Part shown: one piece after another, positions 1 to 10,466 of the stretch
Layout of the letters: the number at the start of each line of letters is the position of its first letter
How positions within the stretch are numbered: the first letter of the stretch is position 1
Assembly: GCA_003427395.1 (NCBI GenBank)
Contig: BFEA01000426.1
Location: 1,178,763-1,204,897 of the forward strand
Length of the DNA: 26,135 nt
Direction of reading: 5' to 3'
From: Chara braunii
Lineage: Eukaryota; Streptophyta; Charophyceae; Charales; Characeae
Program-made: the position numbers and the translations under genes
Notes under the pieces: generated by a model
What the model was told of the DNA's origin: nothing
Database searches by the model: none
The model's input: only the letters and a program-made list of their open reading frames with translations

Positions 1-208
1 AATTCGGAAAAAAAATTGGCGAACTCCGAAAGCTACTCCGAATAGGGTTTTATAGTCCTTTTGAGTTTTTTTTTTTTTTTTTTTTTGCCTGTTTCGTTTT
101 TTGATGTTTGTATTATGAGCCTGCATAGTTCGTTCGCAAAATTTTCCACGACATTGTTTGTAGTGATGCGGCGAAAAACCCCGAATTTTGGGTCTTCCAT
201 TAACCGCG
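1..208. other. left flank of the large element
   Basis: Non-coding AT-rich DNA outside the left long repeat. It holds a 21-T homopolymer (66-86). I see no gene. Its last three bases, GCG (206-208), recur directly after the right long repeat (24984-24986), which may be a remnant of a target-site duplication. Confidence 0.6.
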
Positions 209-286
209 TGTCAAATCTTCCCTAATCAGAGTGGACTATCAAAATCACCACCTGTCAAAAATATAATCAGTCTCCTTTAAACTAAG

Positions 287-900
287 AAAATTTTGGCAGC
301 GCTTCCCACAGGAAAAGTGTCTTTCTAGAATTTATATAAGTCCAAATATGAAAGCAAAGACAAATTTTAACTCTGGAAAGTCCAATTTTGTCTAACTCCC
401 TGAATTAGTAAAAATTTGGGCAGCACTCCCTCTAGAAAGGGAGACTTCCCAAATTTTCACTGAGTCACATATGAACTCAAAAGACGACTTGAGCAACTTA
501 GGCAAGATTTGACCAACTCCTTAGTTTTACAAAAATTTCGACAACACTCCCTTTAGAAAAGTGTTATTCCAAAATTTATACAAGGCTAAGTCCAGAATTT
601 GAAAGTAATTTTGACTTTTCAAACTCCAATTTTGTCTAACTTCCTGAATTAGCAAAAATTTGGGCAGCACTCCTTTTAGAAAAGGAGACTTTCCAGATTT
701 TTACTAAATCAGATATAAGAAAAGACAAAGTCGAACTTTTGACAAGTCAAAATTCAATTAACTCATTGGATTTGTAAAAATTTCGGCAGCGCTTCCCGTA
801 GAGAAAGTAGCTTGCCAAGATTTATACAAGCCAAGTATAAGAAAAGATCCCAGAAAATGCAATAATTGATCTAAGTGAAAAAAGTTACTACAGAGAATGC
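287..900. repeat. ~122-bp tandem array with a hairpin in each unit (left copy)
   Basis: Five diverged units begin with an AAAATTT-GGCAGC-like block at about 287, 411, 532, 655 and 776, so the period is 121 to 124 bp. Just after each start is an inverted repeat: CTCCCT/AGGGAG (426-431, 438-443), AACACT/AGTGTT (543-548, 560-565) and CTCCTTTT/AAAAGGAG (670-677, 680-687). The stem sequence changes from unit to unit while pairing is largely kept. Confidence 0.8.
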
Positions 901-1117
901 AGGAATTGACACTAACTCCTATGGCTCTAGCACGTGGCGAACAACTAAAGCAACTACCTATCAATCTGAAACTCAGACTAAGTAGTAACCTCACTCAGTC
1001 ACATGCAGACCAAACTACAGAGGTAAGTACTCTCGCCAGTCCCAAGTCAATCTAAACAAACAATAGTTCATGATCTCTCAATGATTTAACCCTTTATACC
1101 CAGCTTACATAAGCCAT

Positions 1118-2040
1118 AGGTCAGGCCGCCTGAACTTACAGAGCGCGCCCAACTTAGCGAGGCCTAGAGTCAGAATACCTAAACTTATAGAGCGTTCTGA
1201 CTTGGCTAAATATACACAAACGGAGGGCATAACTATTTTTCTCTTCTTTGGGCACATGACTAGACCACTCTAGTCGCCCTGAACTGTTTAAAGTATCCAA
1301 GTTATATATACTTGTCTTCACCCTTATCTTCTAACTTAAGTTCAGTCTATCTCAGATTACCACCAATTTTATTCTTAGTTATACTATCTTCAAGTTGTAA
1401 TACGGCTATAGTGAGACCACATAAATTTATAGAAAAGTCTGATTATCTCGTTCTTAGATAGAATAGTAGTAAAGTATAGCCAAGTTATAACCATTGGGTT
1501 CCAGCATGTGCGAGGCTTTGAGCCAGACCCCCCGAACTTACAGAAGGATCTAACTCTCTGTCGATTTCTTTTCTCTCTGAATCATCATGTGTGCGGCATC
1601 GAGCCAGACCCCCTGAACTCACAGAAGGATCTGCCCCTTTGCCAAGGTTATTTCTTCAGAATAAAGAGCAGGAAGAGGCCGAGCCACCTAAACTTATAAA
1701 ACAACTCAGACATCTTCGTTTGGAAACCAAAGAAACAGATAAAACCCCAATGAAAACAAGGCAACCCAAGACATTAAAACTTATTGAATGTCCCGAGTCC
1801 CTAAAAATCAGGCACAATCAATCCCCTCACAGGTCAGAGCAGCCAGACCACCTAAACTTATAGAACAGTCTGACCCTCTATACAGACCACAGCACTAGGT
1901 CTCCCAAAACTTATGGGGACATCCCAGCCTCTAGAGTAATCAGACCCCCTAAACTTACAGAAGGGTCTGACATTTTCATGCAAAACCAAAATAAAACAAA
2001 GCACTGGGGTTTCCCAAACTTATGGGGACTCCCCAGCCTT
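1118..2040. repeat. dispersed stem-loop family, AAACTTAT loop (left copy)
   Basis: About ten short stem-loops share a loop core close to CCTAAACTTATAGAA but have different stems. Examples are AGTCAGAA/TTCTGACT (1168-1175, 1195-1202), CAGAC/GTCTG (1844-1848, 1868-1872), GTCTCC/GGGGAC (1899-1904, 1915-1920) and TCAGACCC/GGGTCTGA (1940-1947, 1963-1970). Less perfect members lie near 1120, 1414, 1525, 1605, 1680 and 2007. A separate 7-bp hairpin, GACTAGA/TCTAGTC, is at 1258-1275. Confidence 0.75.
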
Positions 2041-4834
2041 AATCACCCAGTCCAACATCATGCAAATCATCCCACCATCCTGCGTTTCCCCAGATACAGT
2101 TCTTTTCAGCAATCTGAATTCATACAATCAATAAAGTTGAAACTGAACTTGAATAGACATTCCTTTACTTAGTCTTGTTCAGTGTCCTGAAAGTCAAACG
2201 AAGAAACAGAGTAGGCATGCACCTCATATATTCAGTCAGCGATGCAATGGGTAGTACAGATAGGGTTTATAACTGGGTTTATAGAGAGAAGATAATGATT
2301 ACCTATCAGTTCTCTGCCTCCAGAACTCCTCCTGAGTTCCGGCAGAGCTCCCGCAATCGGTGGGGCAACCTCCCACAGAGGCCTTGGCGCGGATTACGGG
2401 TTGCAATCCCGCCTACCGCCTTCCTCTCAGAACCAGTGGACTAGACCTAGAGACTCAGTAAGAAAGGCAGAAGTAGAGGATTTCAGTCTCTCAGATCCAA
2501 GAGATGTGCTCTCAGACTCGCAGGAGAGGGCCTTGGTACCTTCAACGCATGATGGCCCCACAATGCAGCCAATATGACAGCTTGGTCAAGTCAAAGTCGG
2601 CAACCGAGCTCAAAAGTCGGGACTAACCCCCTACTATACCCAGCTTGACTACCCCTCCAATCCTCACTCGACCACGGCCATATGGCAACGTGTAACGGGT
2701 CTTACACGCAACAACCGTTTATGTGCAGTCCCCTGACACCACAACAGTACTCAGCATTGTAGATCGTCAGCAGTCTACGCCCGGCACGTAGATGTGGCCT
2801 GCGCCCAACCAATAATAGTAGCTCCCCAGGTAGCAGCGATAACCCCTCTTTCATAATCACGACTGTCCCACTCTATCTAGCTCGTGATCCCAAGCGTACT
2901 GGCCATATGCCAACCTGCATCCGCATGGCTGGTCTGCTGCCACTTGTTCGATATGTTGGGCACAATGTCGCAGTGTGCAGTGGCCACCGCTGCCACTACC
3001 ACAGATCGCCACTAACTGCAGCTGCCACGATGCCCCTTAGCGGAAGCACAACTGCTAGCAACCCCTCTCAAAAAGCACAGTATTGCACTGCAGCCAGCTC
3101 AACAGAGGTTTGGCAGCGCACCGTCCGCAATACTGCGTGATAAGCAATTAGCACCCCGGCCTGTAACGAGCCATAATATTAATATTATTACCAAACTTCC
3201 CCGTCGCAGCACCACAGGACCATAACAGACGTCGTGGGCACAACACACAGTATACAACAGAAATAAGTGCTGCTTCGAGCACTCGGCAGCACTGTTGACT
3301 TCAGCAATAGCAAGCCGACTGTAGCATGACCTTCCTTTGCAAGTGCATGTTCGCAGCCCTGCCGGCTTCAACAATACCTCGACCTTCACAATCCCCTTCG
3401 CTCGCTCTAGCCTCGCGGCCGTGCCCCTGACGTTCGCACGTGGGCAGGCTCTGCTCTCTCCCTCTCTTCACAGTTAGAACTTCAATCAGTGACGGGCAAC
3501 GCACGGGTTAACAAGTAAGTCTCCGACCCCACGGGAGCCCTCCCGCTTCCTCCATCAGTAGGTTGGGCAAAATCGAAGTGGACCTTCCGCTAAACAACGG
3601 ACAGGTACGTTCGCCCCCTCGTAACAGATGGCTCACGGGGAGCTCCTGGCGGCCTCACTCCCCAACCCGTCGCCTAGACCAGGGACCCGACACAACTAAG
3701 CAATTCGCAACGCATCGCCCCCCTCGGCACTCCTCCGCCTGTCTGAATCCGTAAGGAGTCGAACAGACTTCACCATCTCCTCTTCCGGACTCCCTCTTCG
3801 ATTCTCTGTTTTCAGCCGAGCAAGGTATACTCGCTCCTCTTCACTTTGTTCTTCCGCCCTCGCGAACCCCTAGGTGACACTTTAGCTCGCTCAGCTGTGG
3901 CGACGATGTGATCTCCGCTTCACCATGTCTACTTCCCCCCTGTCGTTACTCCAATGCATCTGGCGCAAAAATGCACCCGGATCCTCCTTCCCCTTCCGTT
4001 TACTTCCGCGGGCGGCCTTACCTATCGGATTCGTCGGGGACTAAAACCCTGATCTCGGATCTCCGGTCACCAAGAACGGCCGAGAGATCGCCGGGCTAAC
4101 TGAACTTCCTCTCCCGCTCACACTCCTTCCACCATAGCCTGGCGCACCTAATATTCTCTCCTCCTTCAGTTCTACTAACCGATTACTGACACTAACTTCA
4201 CATTCGGGATCGCTCGTTATCTAAACCCCAAGGGTGACCCTTCCCTCGCTCGACTCCGGCAAGGGCCGGGCGAGCCACACTCCCCCGACAGTTTGACTCT
4301 TTCTTCCATCCCCACCGCGCATGTATCCTGCGCATCCTCTCGTCCAAGTTCACGCGCTCCCTTTCCTGCTTTGCCCTCGCTCTCACAGCGCACCTCCGCC
4401 CGCTGCGCTATTGCTCACCCACTTCGCAACGCTGACTGGCCAGCGCCTCCGCCCGCCGTGACCGATATCGGCCCTGCCTCTGGCCTACCGCTACCCGCCG
4501 TCCCCCTACCAAGCGCACCTGGCGCCGCCCGAGTCCAGGTACCTCCCGGCCTCCCCCGTCTGCACAATTTTTCTCCGGTTGGCCCTGTCATCGCGGTGCG
4601 TGGTGCTGCAGTCGTGCGAGTTTAGTATCCTCGAACAGGTTCCGATGGCATGCGGGGCCGGATTCCGGCCAGATACCCCCGTGGCCCAGCTAGCATGGGT
4701 ACTCCCATTCTCGTACATGGGCCACGCAAGCCTTCTCCGTATCATTCCAATTTTCTTTGGACGCCCCGAAGGACGCACCCCGCAATCCCTCTGCAGCCCT
4801 GCGAAATGGCCTAGGGCGAGCCCGGGATATGGGT
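2041..4834. other. LTR body without recognisable gene (left copy)
   Basis: No conserved domain, tRNA or rRNA is visible. Open frames are short, overlap on both strands and are not shared cleanly with the matching part of the right copy at 21171-23957. From about 3300 the sequence becomes GC- and pyrimidine-rich. Confidence 0.6.
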
Positions 4835-4857
4835 TTTACTCATCAAATCCCACATCT

Positions 4858-4912
4858 GAGTTCGAATACCGGTCAGTATTCCTATTAGTTTGTAGGTGTA
4901 CCCACTGAGCTA
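4858..4912 (-). promoter_or_regulatory. tRNA-like A box and B box (SINE-head-like), left copy
   Basis: On the minus strand TAGCTCAGTGGG (4912-4901) fits the Pol III A-box consensus. About 30 bases downstream, GGTATTCGAACTC (4870-4858) resembles a B box. Order and spacing are tRNA-like, but I cannot fold a full cloverleaf, so this is more likely a tRNA-derived remnant such as a SINE head than a working tRNA gene. The right LTR copy keeps both boxes. Confidence 0.45.
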
Positions 4913-5034
4913 AGCTCTTGGGGCCTGCCACACCCTCAGCACCGCAGCGCGGCCGCATAAACTGTTTATAATCGCACTTCAAGCAATCCTCCGAGTACAA
5001 CCCACCCCACGTGACCCTATTTCAACCCTGGTAT

Positions 5035-5055
5035 CGCGCCCCGAAGCGGGGTGCG
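5035..5055. other. GC-rich hairpin (left copy)
   Basis: CGCGCCCC (5035-5042) pairs with GGGGTGCG (5048-5055) around a 5-base loop GAAGC, with one G-U pair. It is unchanged in the right copy at 24158-24178. A second GC block, with GGGCCC at 5129-5134 and 5142-5147, follows about 75 bases later. Confidence 0.6.
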
Positions 5056-5860
5056 AGTAAAAAGGCTGAAACAAAAATAACAAGGGGTACATAAGAATTT
5101 AACAGCGAAACAATACAGGAAAAGGGAGGGCCCCGTAGGTCGGGCCCGCCGCCGCACCCGCTAACAAAACCGAGGGGGATAGCCCTTCCGGGCCCTCAAC
5201 CCCTCAGGTTTCGCTCCATGCTGTTCCGCTGCTGCTGCGCCATCGCCTGCTGGCCTCGATCCCCGAACCCCCGTAGTGTCGGCCCAATGTCGTAACCTAT
5301 AGGGCTAAGCCCAAGCCTGGTACCTGTGGACTCGAATCTCCTAATGACAAGGGTGCGCACGACTTTTGGGTCCAAGGAGACACCTTACGCCACTGCCCGG
5401 CCCACACTCGCACAGAAGACCACCCAAAAACCCATGTCGGCCTACCGGCCTTGCCGTGGCCACCCGTCCTTAACCAAATCCATCAGGTCTCATCCTCTGG
5501 ATTTCCGCGTAAGTCCACACCGGCTTACTAAACCGTTCATCGTACCACGCAGAACCAGAGAAAAAGCGCTCATGGTTTAATCAGTTTAATCAAAACAAAA
5601 ATGACATGTTATGATAGAGCACGTCAACGAACAACCATGCCGTGCCTTCTATTGCGATCAAAAGGGAGAAGAAATCACGCGTCAATACTGCGCGCCCACA
5701 CACTTTCTAACCCTAAATATTACCGCCAAATCTTTAGTCCGCGCGCCCCCGCAACTCGCGCAGTCTTCCCAAAAATTCTGAATCGACCCATTCCTCTGTT
5801 AACTACAAAAATCCAGTGCGAGTACCCTTGTAAGGGTATTTGCACCGACAACTTACCAGA

Positions 5861-5926
5861 CCATAATAAGCGACGTCCCCGTCGCTTACCGGTCCATATT
5901 AAGCGACTCCCTCGTCGCTTCCCAAA
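5861..5926. repeat. two 33-bp hairpin repeats at the inner edge of the left LTR
   Basis: Two units starting with CCATA (5861 and 5894) each contain a perfect 7-bp stem AAGCGAC/GTCGCTT (5868-5874 with 5881-5887; 5901-5907 with 5914-5920) around different 6-base loops. They lie ten bases inside the left LTR, where a polypurine tract would be expected on the minus strand. Confidence 0.75.
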
Positions 5927-6983
5927 ATCGAAAGACTATCAGATACCCAAAATGCTGACGAAAATAGATACCAATCCGATTAGCCGACAAACCCGAGGTG
6001 GAGGCTTCCATCAAAACATGCCTTTGCAACTATATGCTGTCAGGGTTCCAATCCGGGTCCCCGTCGCCGCTGTCAATAGGATACTGACAACATAAGTTTC
6101 AAAGGCCTTCCTAATTATCCTCTCACCCCGGCCCTAGACAACCTTCGGCTTCTCGTTAAGTGTCCCTAGTCGTGGCTAAAACCAGGGACGCGGGCCCTAA
6201 TCGAGACCTTTGAAGGCACACTTGCCTTCCTTCCCGAAAAGTTCCTCACAATCAAACACACATGTGTATATATACATAATCTTCACTCAGCTCTTTCTGC
6301 AGTCTAGTACAAAAAGGCCAGGTCTCCATCTTGGTCCACCATAGCCTGGCTGATCAGACCAGGACTACGGCCCACCGCGTTGTTATCTAGCGGTGGTACC
6401 CTCGCTGGTTGCGCAGCGATGAACTCTCCCCTGATAACCATCCAATCAAGGCTTCAAAAAAAAAAAAAAGACTTGACTCTTGCCACGGGAAGCAATTTCC
6501 CTGGGGCAGGCAACTCACCGTAAACTCTTACTCCGCGGTCCCGCAACCAGGTTGCGCCGGCTAACAGCCATCCACTGGGGTTGTGCCCTAGTGGCGCTAA
6601 GCTTCTTTTCTGTTAACTTGACCTCTCTTCAATATGTCTCAGGACTAGCACAAGTGGTTAAACAAGACGTCTCAAAACAAAAATCACGGGCCTACTACGA
6701 GGTTACGCAGGGGCCTGAAGCCATTTACCAGCTCTCCCTCAAAAGGCATGGCATCCTTCACACAATCACAAACATAATCACCACTAAGCCCACAAGGTCG
6801 TGATCCCTGACTTGATCAGTGTCAGCAGCCACTTATTCTGAGACATCTCTCGCCCTGTATCCATTAAACACTTCAAACAAACGTGGTCCTTTTCGTCAGA
6901 CTTTATCACTCATCAGACAACTCTCCATGCCATTAATCAGTCCACCCACCTTTAGGGGTGAGTCTTCCAACAGCCCAAAACCA
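5927..6983. other. non-coding internal DNA
   Basis: No gene or domain seen on either strand. Contents include a B-box-like GGTTCCAATCC near 6048, a 14-A run (6456-6469) and several short inverted repeats around 6340-6420. On the element's strand this is the 3' untranslated part. Confidence 0.5.
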
Positions 6984-7110
6984 CCCCCTTCTTCCAAAAA
7001 TCCAAGAGGATCTCATCACAAAGCAAAACACCCCCTCTCCCATAAATCACGAGGGGTCTCATCATAAAGCCAAACATCCCCCTTTTTCTAAAAATCTAAG
7101 GGGGTCTCAT
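6984..7110. repeat. ~47-bp hairpin tandem repeat, three units
   Basis: Units start near 6984, 7032 and 7078. Stems are CCCCCTT with AAGAGGA (6984-6990, 7004-7010, imperfect), CCCCTC/GAGGGG (7032-7037, 7051-7056, perfect) and CCCCCTT/AAGGGGG (7078-7084, 7098-7104, perfect). Each stem is followed by a TCTCAT motif. The stems of units two and three differ yet both pair fully. Confidence 0.75.
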
Positions 7111-7789
7111 TATGGAACAACCATCACTGAGAGACCATCTTATGGGTCCTCGTCACAACTTAAGCAATCAACATCCAGCATGATAAAACTTTCGGGTCTC
7201 AAAGATCCACAAATCCCTCAGGATCCTTACGATCATTCACAAACAGACTGCGCTCCCTCTCCTTATACTCTGCCCTATTACCCGCCCGTGAGCAGGCCGC
7301 ACGAGTATACCGAAGAGTAAACAGTTTTACATAACTCACATCCATTAACATGAGATGCATCCTGAACATCTCTCACACAAAACCATCATCCATCAGAGTA
7401 AGAACCACACATGTGAGTGTGAGAGTGGTCGTCATACACAAAGAATAGTTTTGGGAAGAAAAATCTCGATTTAATATACACTCAGGGATAAAAAATGCCC
7501 GCACACAAATGCGTCCAAACCATAGCTCACTCGTCTCGAACAAATCCAACTCACACTAGTACTACCCTCAGAATACATGCTGGGTTTGTCTCTCAAAGAT
7601 CAGGATGTAGGCCACCCAAATATGTACACGCCCCATCTATCACGTCCTGGCCCTCAAGATGACAACCTCTGTAGAAGTCCAAATCCAAATCATCTATTAG
7701 ATGCAGGTGACCATCTAAGCCTAAACGATATCATCTAATCCTAAGCTCAGACCATATATACAACAACCAATCATATAGGCAAACCAGTC
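7111..7789. other. non-coding stretch 3' of the second gag-like gene
   Basis: I see no coding sequence, RNA gene or clear repeat here. It separates the stop of the zinc-knuckle gene at 7790 from the hairpin repeats. Confidence 0.5.
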
Positions 7790-8453
7790 CTACTCACTCA
7801 TCTCCTCCTGGTTTTGCCTATACAACTGAGCCCTACCCCCATCTGCCGATCTCTCTACTCTCCTTCCCTGTCTATCATACATCCTGCCATTTTCCTCTGT
7901 AACTTTCCCTTCAGCCTTGTTCTTTAGGAATTCAGGACATTGCAAGGCTCGATGACCCTTCTTTGTACAGAAGAAGCAGGATGTATCAAACCACTTCGTT
8001 GATCTTTTCTTCTCCCTCTGGGATCCTGACGATGATGGCGCTTCACTGGCCTCCCTGCCCAGCTCATGGCTCTGATGCATATCCAAAGGTTCCTCCCCTA
8101 TCTCCAACTCCTGGGTACTCGGCCCTGGTCGATCCCCAATCCCCTCTGGCCCACACTCAGGCTTGTCAAGTCTCTGGGGCCTGCCCTCAATGCCACCCTC
8201 TGTCTCAATCCCCATCTCCCTCTCAAGAGGCTCCTCTATCCTCTGCTCATGCGAAAACAAACTCGCCTCGTCCTGCATAGTATGCACTACCTCCAGGAGC
8301 ACGTCCATGGATCCCTCTACTGAGCCTTGAGCTGGCTCACTGCTGGATGGTGGTAGCCCCTCCTCAACTGCCAACGGCATGACTGGGTCCGCCGCTACTA
8401 TAGGTAGTGTAGCGAGTTTAGTAGGGGCTCTGAACTCGAAGGTCTCTCTCTCT

Positions 8454-8489
8454 GCCTCCCTCTGGGCTCTCGCCTCCCTCTGGGCTCTC
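8454..8489 (-). repeat. 18-bp perfect tandem duplication in the second gag
   Basis: Two identical 18-bp copies (8454-8471, 8472-8489) encode a repeated Arg/Ala/Gln/Glu-rich hexapeptide upstream of the zinc knuckle. The length keeps the frame. Confidence 0.85.
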
Positions 8490-8992
8490 GCCTCCTCTGG
8501 CTCCAGGATAACTTTCCCCATAGGTGGCTCCTGGCGGGGCTCTGCTGCAGATGGCTGTCCTGGCAAACCATGTCCTGACTGTCTCTGCTCTCCCTACCGG
8601 CTGCTCTCTGGCTTGTCCACTCTTCCCTGAAATTGTTGCCTCAGGTTCTCGATGATAGCTGCCTGACTGACCACCAATGCCCTGAGCTCCTGGATTTCCA
8701 CCTCCATAGCCTCCAGGCGTATTCCATGGCCTTCTTCCTTTGTCTTCTTCCCCGCCAGATCGCTCTCCAATAACAAGTGTCAGTCAAAAGTTGTCTTGGC
8801 CAGGAACTTGATTTTGCGATCCAACCTTTCTTCCGCTTTCCTTGCTACCCCAAACCCGGCTCTGGTTGGCGAAGGAAGCTCCTCTCCTCTCTGCCCCCAG
8901 AAGTCTTTCCACATCTCTGGGATTTCCGGGGCCTTAGCTGGCGCGCTGGGTGGCTGACCCGGGAGTGCCCCTGCTGCCTCCAATCTCTGCCT

Positions 8993-9048
8993 TTCCTGGT
9001 GCTGCTCCAGAAGTGACCCGCTGCCTCCAACCTCTGTCGTTCTTGCCA
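8993..9048 (-). repeat. imperfect 47-bp-step duplication causing a frame change
   Basis: A ~26-base segment encoding ERQRLEAAG occurs twice on the minus strand, 47 bases apart. The first copy is read in the upstream frame and the second in the downstream frame. As 47 is not a multiple of three, the duplication itself accounts for the frame switch in the second gag-like gene. Confidence 0.7.
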
Positions 9049-9525
9049 TATCTCTTCTATTCTCGTGCTTCTTCTCGCCCTCTTTTCTTCAGCTGTTTCT
9101 CCAGCTGGCGCTCTCTCCCTCGTGCGGAGGTCGACCCTCTTCGAGATCTCTGCCTCCACCTCCTTCTCGGGCTGGCACAGCTCCTGGCGTGGCTCTGCAG
9201 GTGCTGGTTCCTCCAGGTCTGGGTGCTCCAGGGCATGAGCTGCCAGGTGCCTGTCAATCAGGGCCAAGGCCTCTCTCCGTACAATTGCAGTCCCTCTCCT
9301 CCTTTCTGTTCTTCTCTCTGGCGAAGGAGCCTTTTCTGATGAAGGCAAAGGGGCCTCCTCTCTCTACAACCCCTCCCCTGCCTGGCGAGTGCTCCCTGGT
9401 GCATCCCCGAGTCTCAAACCCACCGCTGGCGTCTGAGGGGGCGTGTCCTCTCCAACCTCTATCACTTCCTTCCCTGCACGTCTCCCCTCATCGCCTAACC
9501 CTCTCTCTCGTTGAGTATCTCGGAC

Positions 9526-9599
9526 CTCTTCTCGTGGTACCTCCTCTTGCGGCACCTCCTCTCGTGGTACCTCCTTTGCAGCACCTCCTACCATGGTAC
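9526..9599 (-). repeat. 15-bp coding tandem repeat, five units
   Basis: Units at 9526-9540, 9541-9555, 9556-9570, 9571-9584 and 9585-9599 encode an EEVPR/Q-like pentapeptide on the minus strand. The fourth unit is 14 bases long, so it shows directly a 1-base loss that breaks the reading frame. Confidence 0.85.
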
Positions 9600-10466
9600 C
9601 TCCTCTGCCTGTCCTCCACGCTCCTCGCCTCGAGGCGACGCCCCCCATCGAGAGACGTCCAGGTGCGCCTCCAACTCCCTCAATGGCCCCTCAGATGTCG
9701 GCGCCTCCTCCTGTATGCGCACTGGCGACCTCCTCAATCCACCCTCGATAAAACGACAGAACTCCACTGGTCCCAGTCCATACTCAGGATATGCCCCTCG
9801 CTCCTCATCCTCAGGCTCCTGCTCCTCCTCTCTCCTAGCTAGGGCATTCTGTCCCCCTCGGGATGGCTTCGCCTCACTGGGCTCAGGGTCCCTCTGCCTC
9901 CTGCTCCTCTGGCGCCTCTCAACTCGGGGCCGAGGCGACTCTGGCTGCCGAAAGGCCTCCATCAAGTGCGCCCTGCAACTCTCCCAATCTCGGGCCATAT
10001 CTCTGATCTGCCTAGCCAGTGGTCTCTCTGCCTTTCTGGTCCAGAGGGGTAGCGTCCTCGCCCAATCATCTTTCGGTGTACCCTGTCCCTGCATAAACCA
10101 CTCGAAGGCGGGGATAAAGACCGCCGCATTTTCGATCTCTAGGCGAATCGGTCTGCCATCAGGTCCCAAAGGCGAGGGTCGTAGCTCCTGCATCTTCATC
10201 TCCACCTCTTGCCTCGTCGTTGCCTCCCTACGGATCCTGGCAATGGGCTCCTCGAACCTGCTGGCTCCCCTCAATCTCTCAATCGCCTGGGCCACGGTCC
10301 AGCCCATACGCCTGACATGGTCCCAGAAACTGTCCAGGAATAGCTCGATATCCCCATCATCGTATACCGGAGTACTCTCTCGATGGCGAGGCCCATGCCG
10401 CTCATATCCTCCTGATGCCCCCAACGGCCTTCGTGGCGGCCATGTCCCCTTCCCTCCTCTTGGCAT

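Larger units (their letters stand above)
209..5850 (-). repeat. left long direct repeat (putative 3' LTR)
   Basis: Aligns along its length with 19330-24983. The left edge is about TGTCAAATCTTCCC, against TGGTAAAAATCTCCCC in the right copy. The right edge is GCACCGACA in both. The first ~2.2 kb is AT-rich and full of short structured repeats; the rest is GC-richer and has no recognisable coding sequence. Open frames here are short, differ in frame and carry no domain. At about 5.6 kb it would be very long for an LTR, comparable to Ogre-type plant elements. Confidence 0.7.
7790..10466 (-). pseudogene. second gag-like gene with CCHC zinc knuckle, broken
   Basis: A Gag-type protein would package element RNA into particles. 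The N-terminal ~290 residues (from ATG at 10466) look like a capsid region, with a DGDIELFLDSFWDH stretch and basic, Trp-containing helices. Then come an EEVPR-type pentapeptide repeat, charged helical stretches likely to form coiled coils (around 8600-8800), and a C-terminal CCHC knuckle (CFFCTKKGHRALQC) followed by a basic tail ending at 7790. Breaks: stop near 9588, a 1-base deletion at 9571-9584, stop at 9364-9366, a 47-bp duplication near 9000-9047 that changes frame, and stops at 8780-8782 and 8594-8596. It lies 166 bp downstream of the pol end on the same strand. It could be an extra ORF of the pol element or the gag of another element. Confidence 0.7.

Noticed and set aside
1118-2040. 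CRISPR-like array
   Set aside because: Spacing is irregular, the conserved part is the loop rather than a full repeat, and no cas gene or prokaryotic context exists.
3170-3192. TAATATTAATATTATTAC resembling a viral rolling-circle nonanucleotide
   Set aside because: The exact TAATATTAC motif in a stem-loop is absent, no replication protein is nearby, and the AT-rich palindrome is easily reached by chance.
3301-4908. open frames of 90 to 110 codons in the LTR
   Set aside because: No domain, overlapping frames on both strands, and different lengths and frames in the other LTR copy.
6040-6100. B-box-like GGTTCCAATCC and a possible third LTR end (minus-strand TTGACA then GCGGCGACGGGGA)
   Set aside because: No A box at suitable distance, no partner repeat, and no tRNA whose 3' end I can match with confidence.
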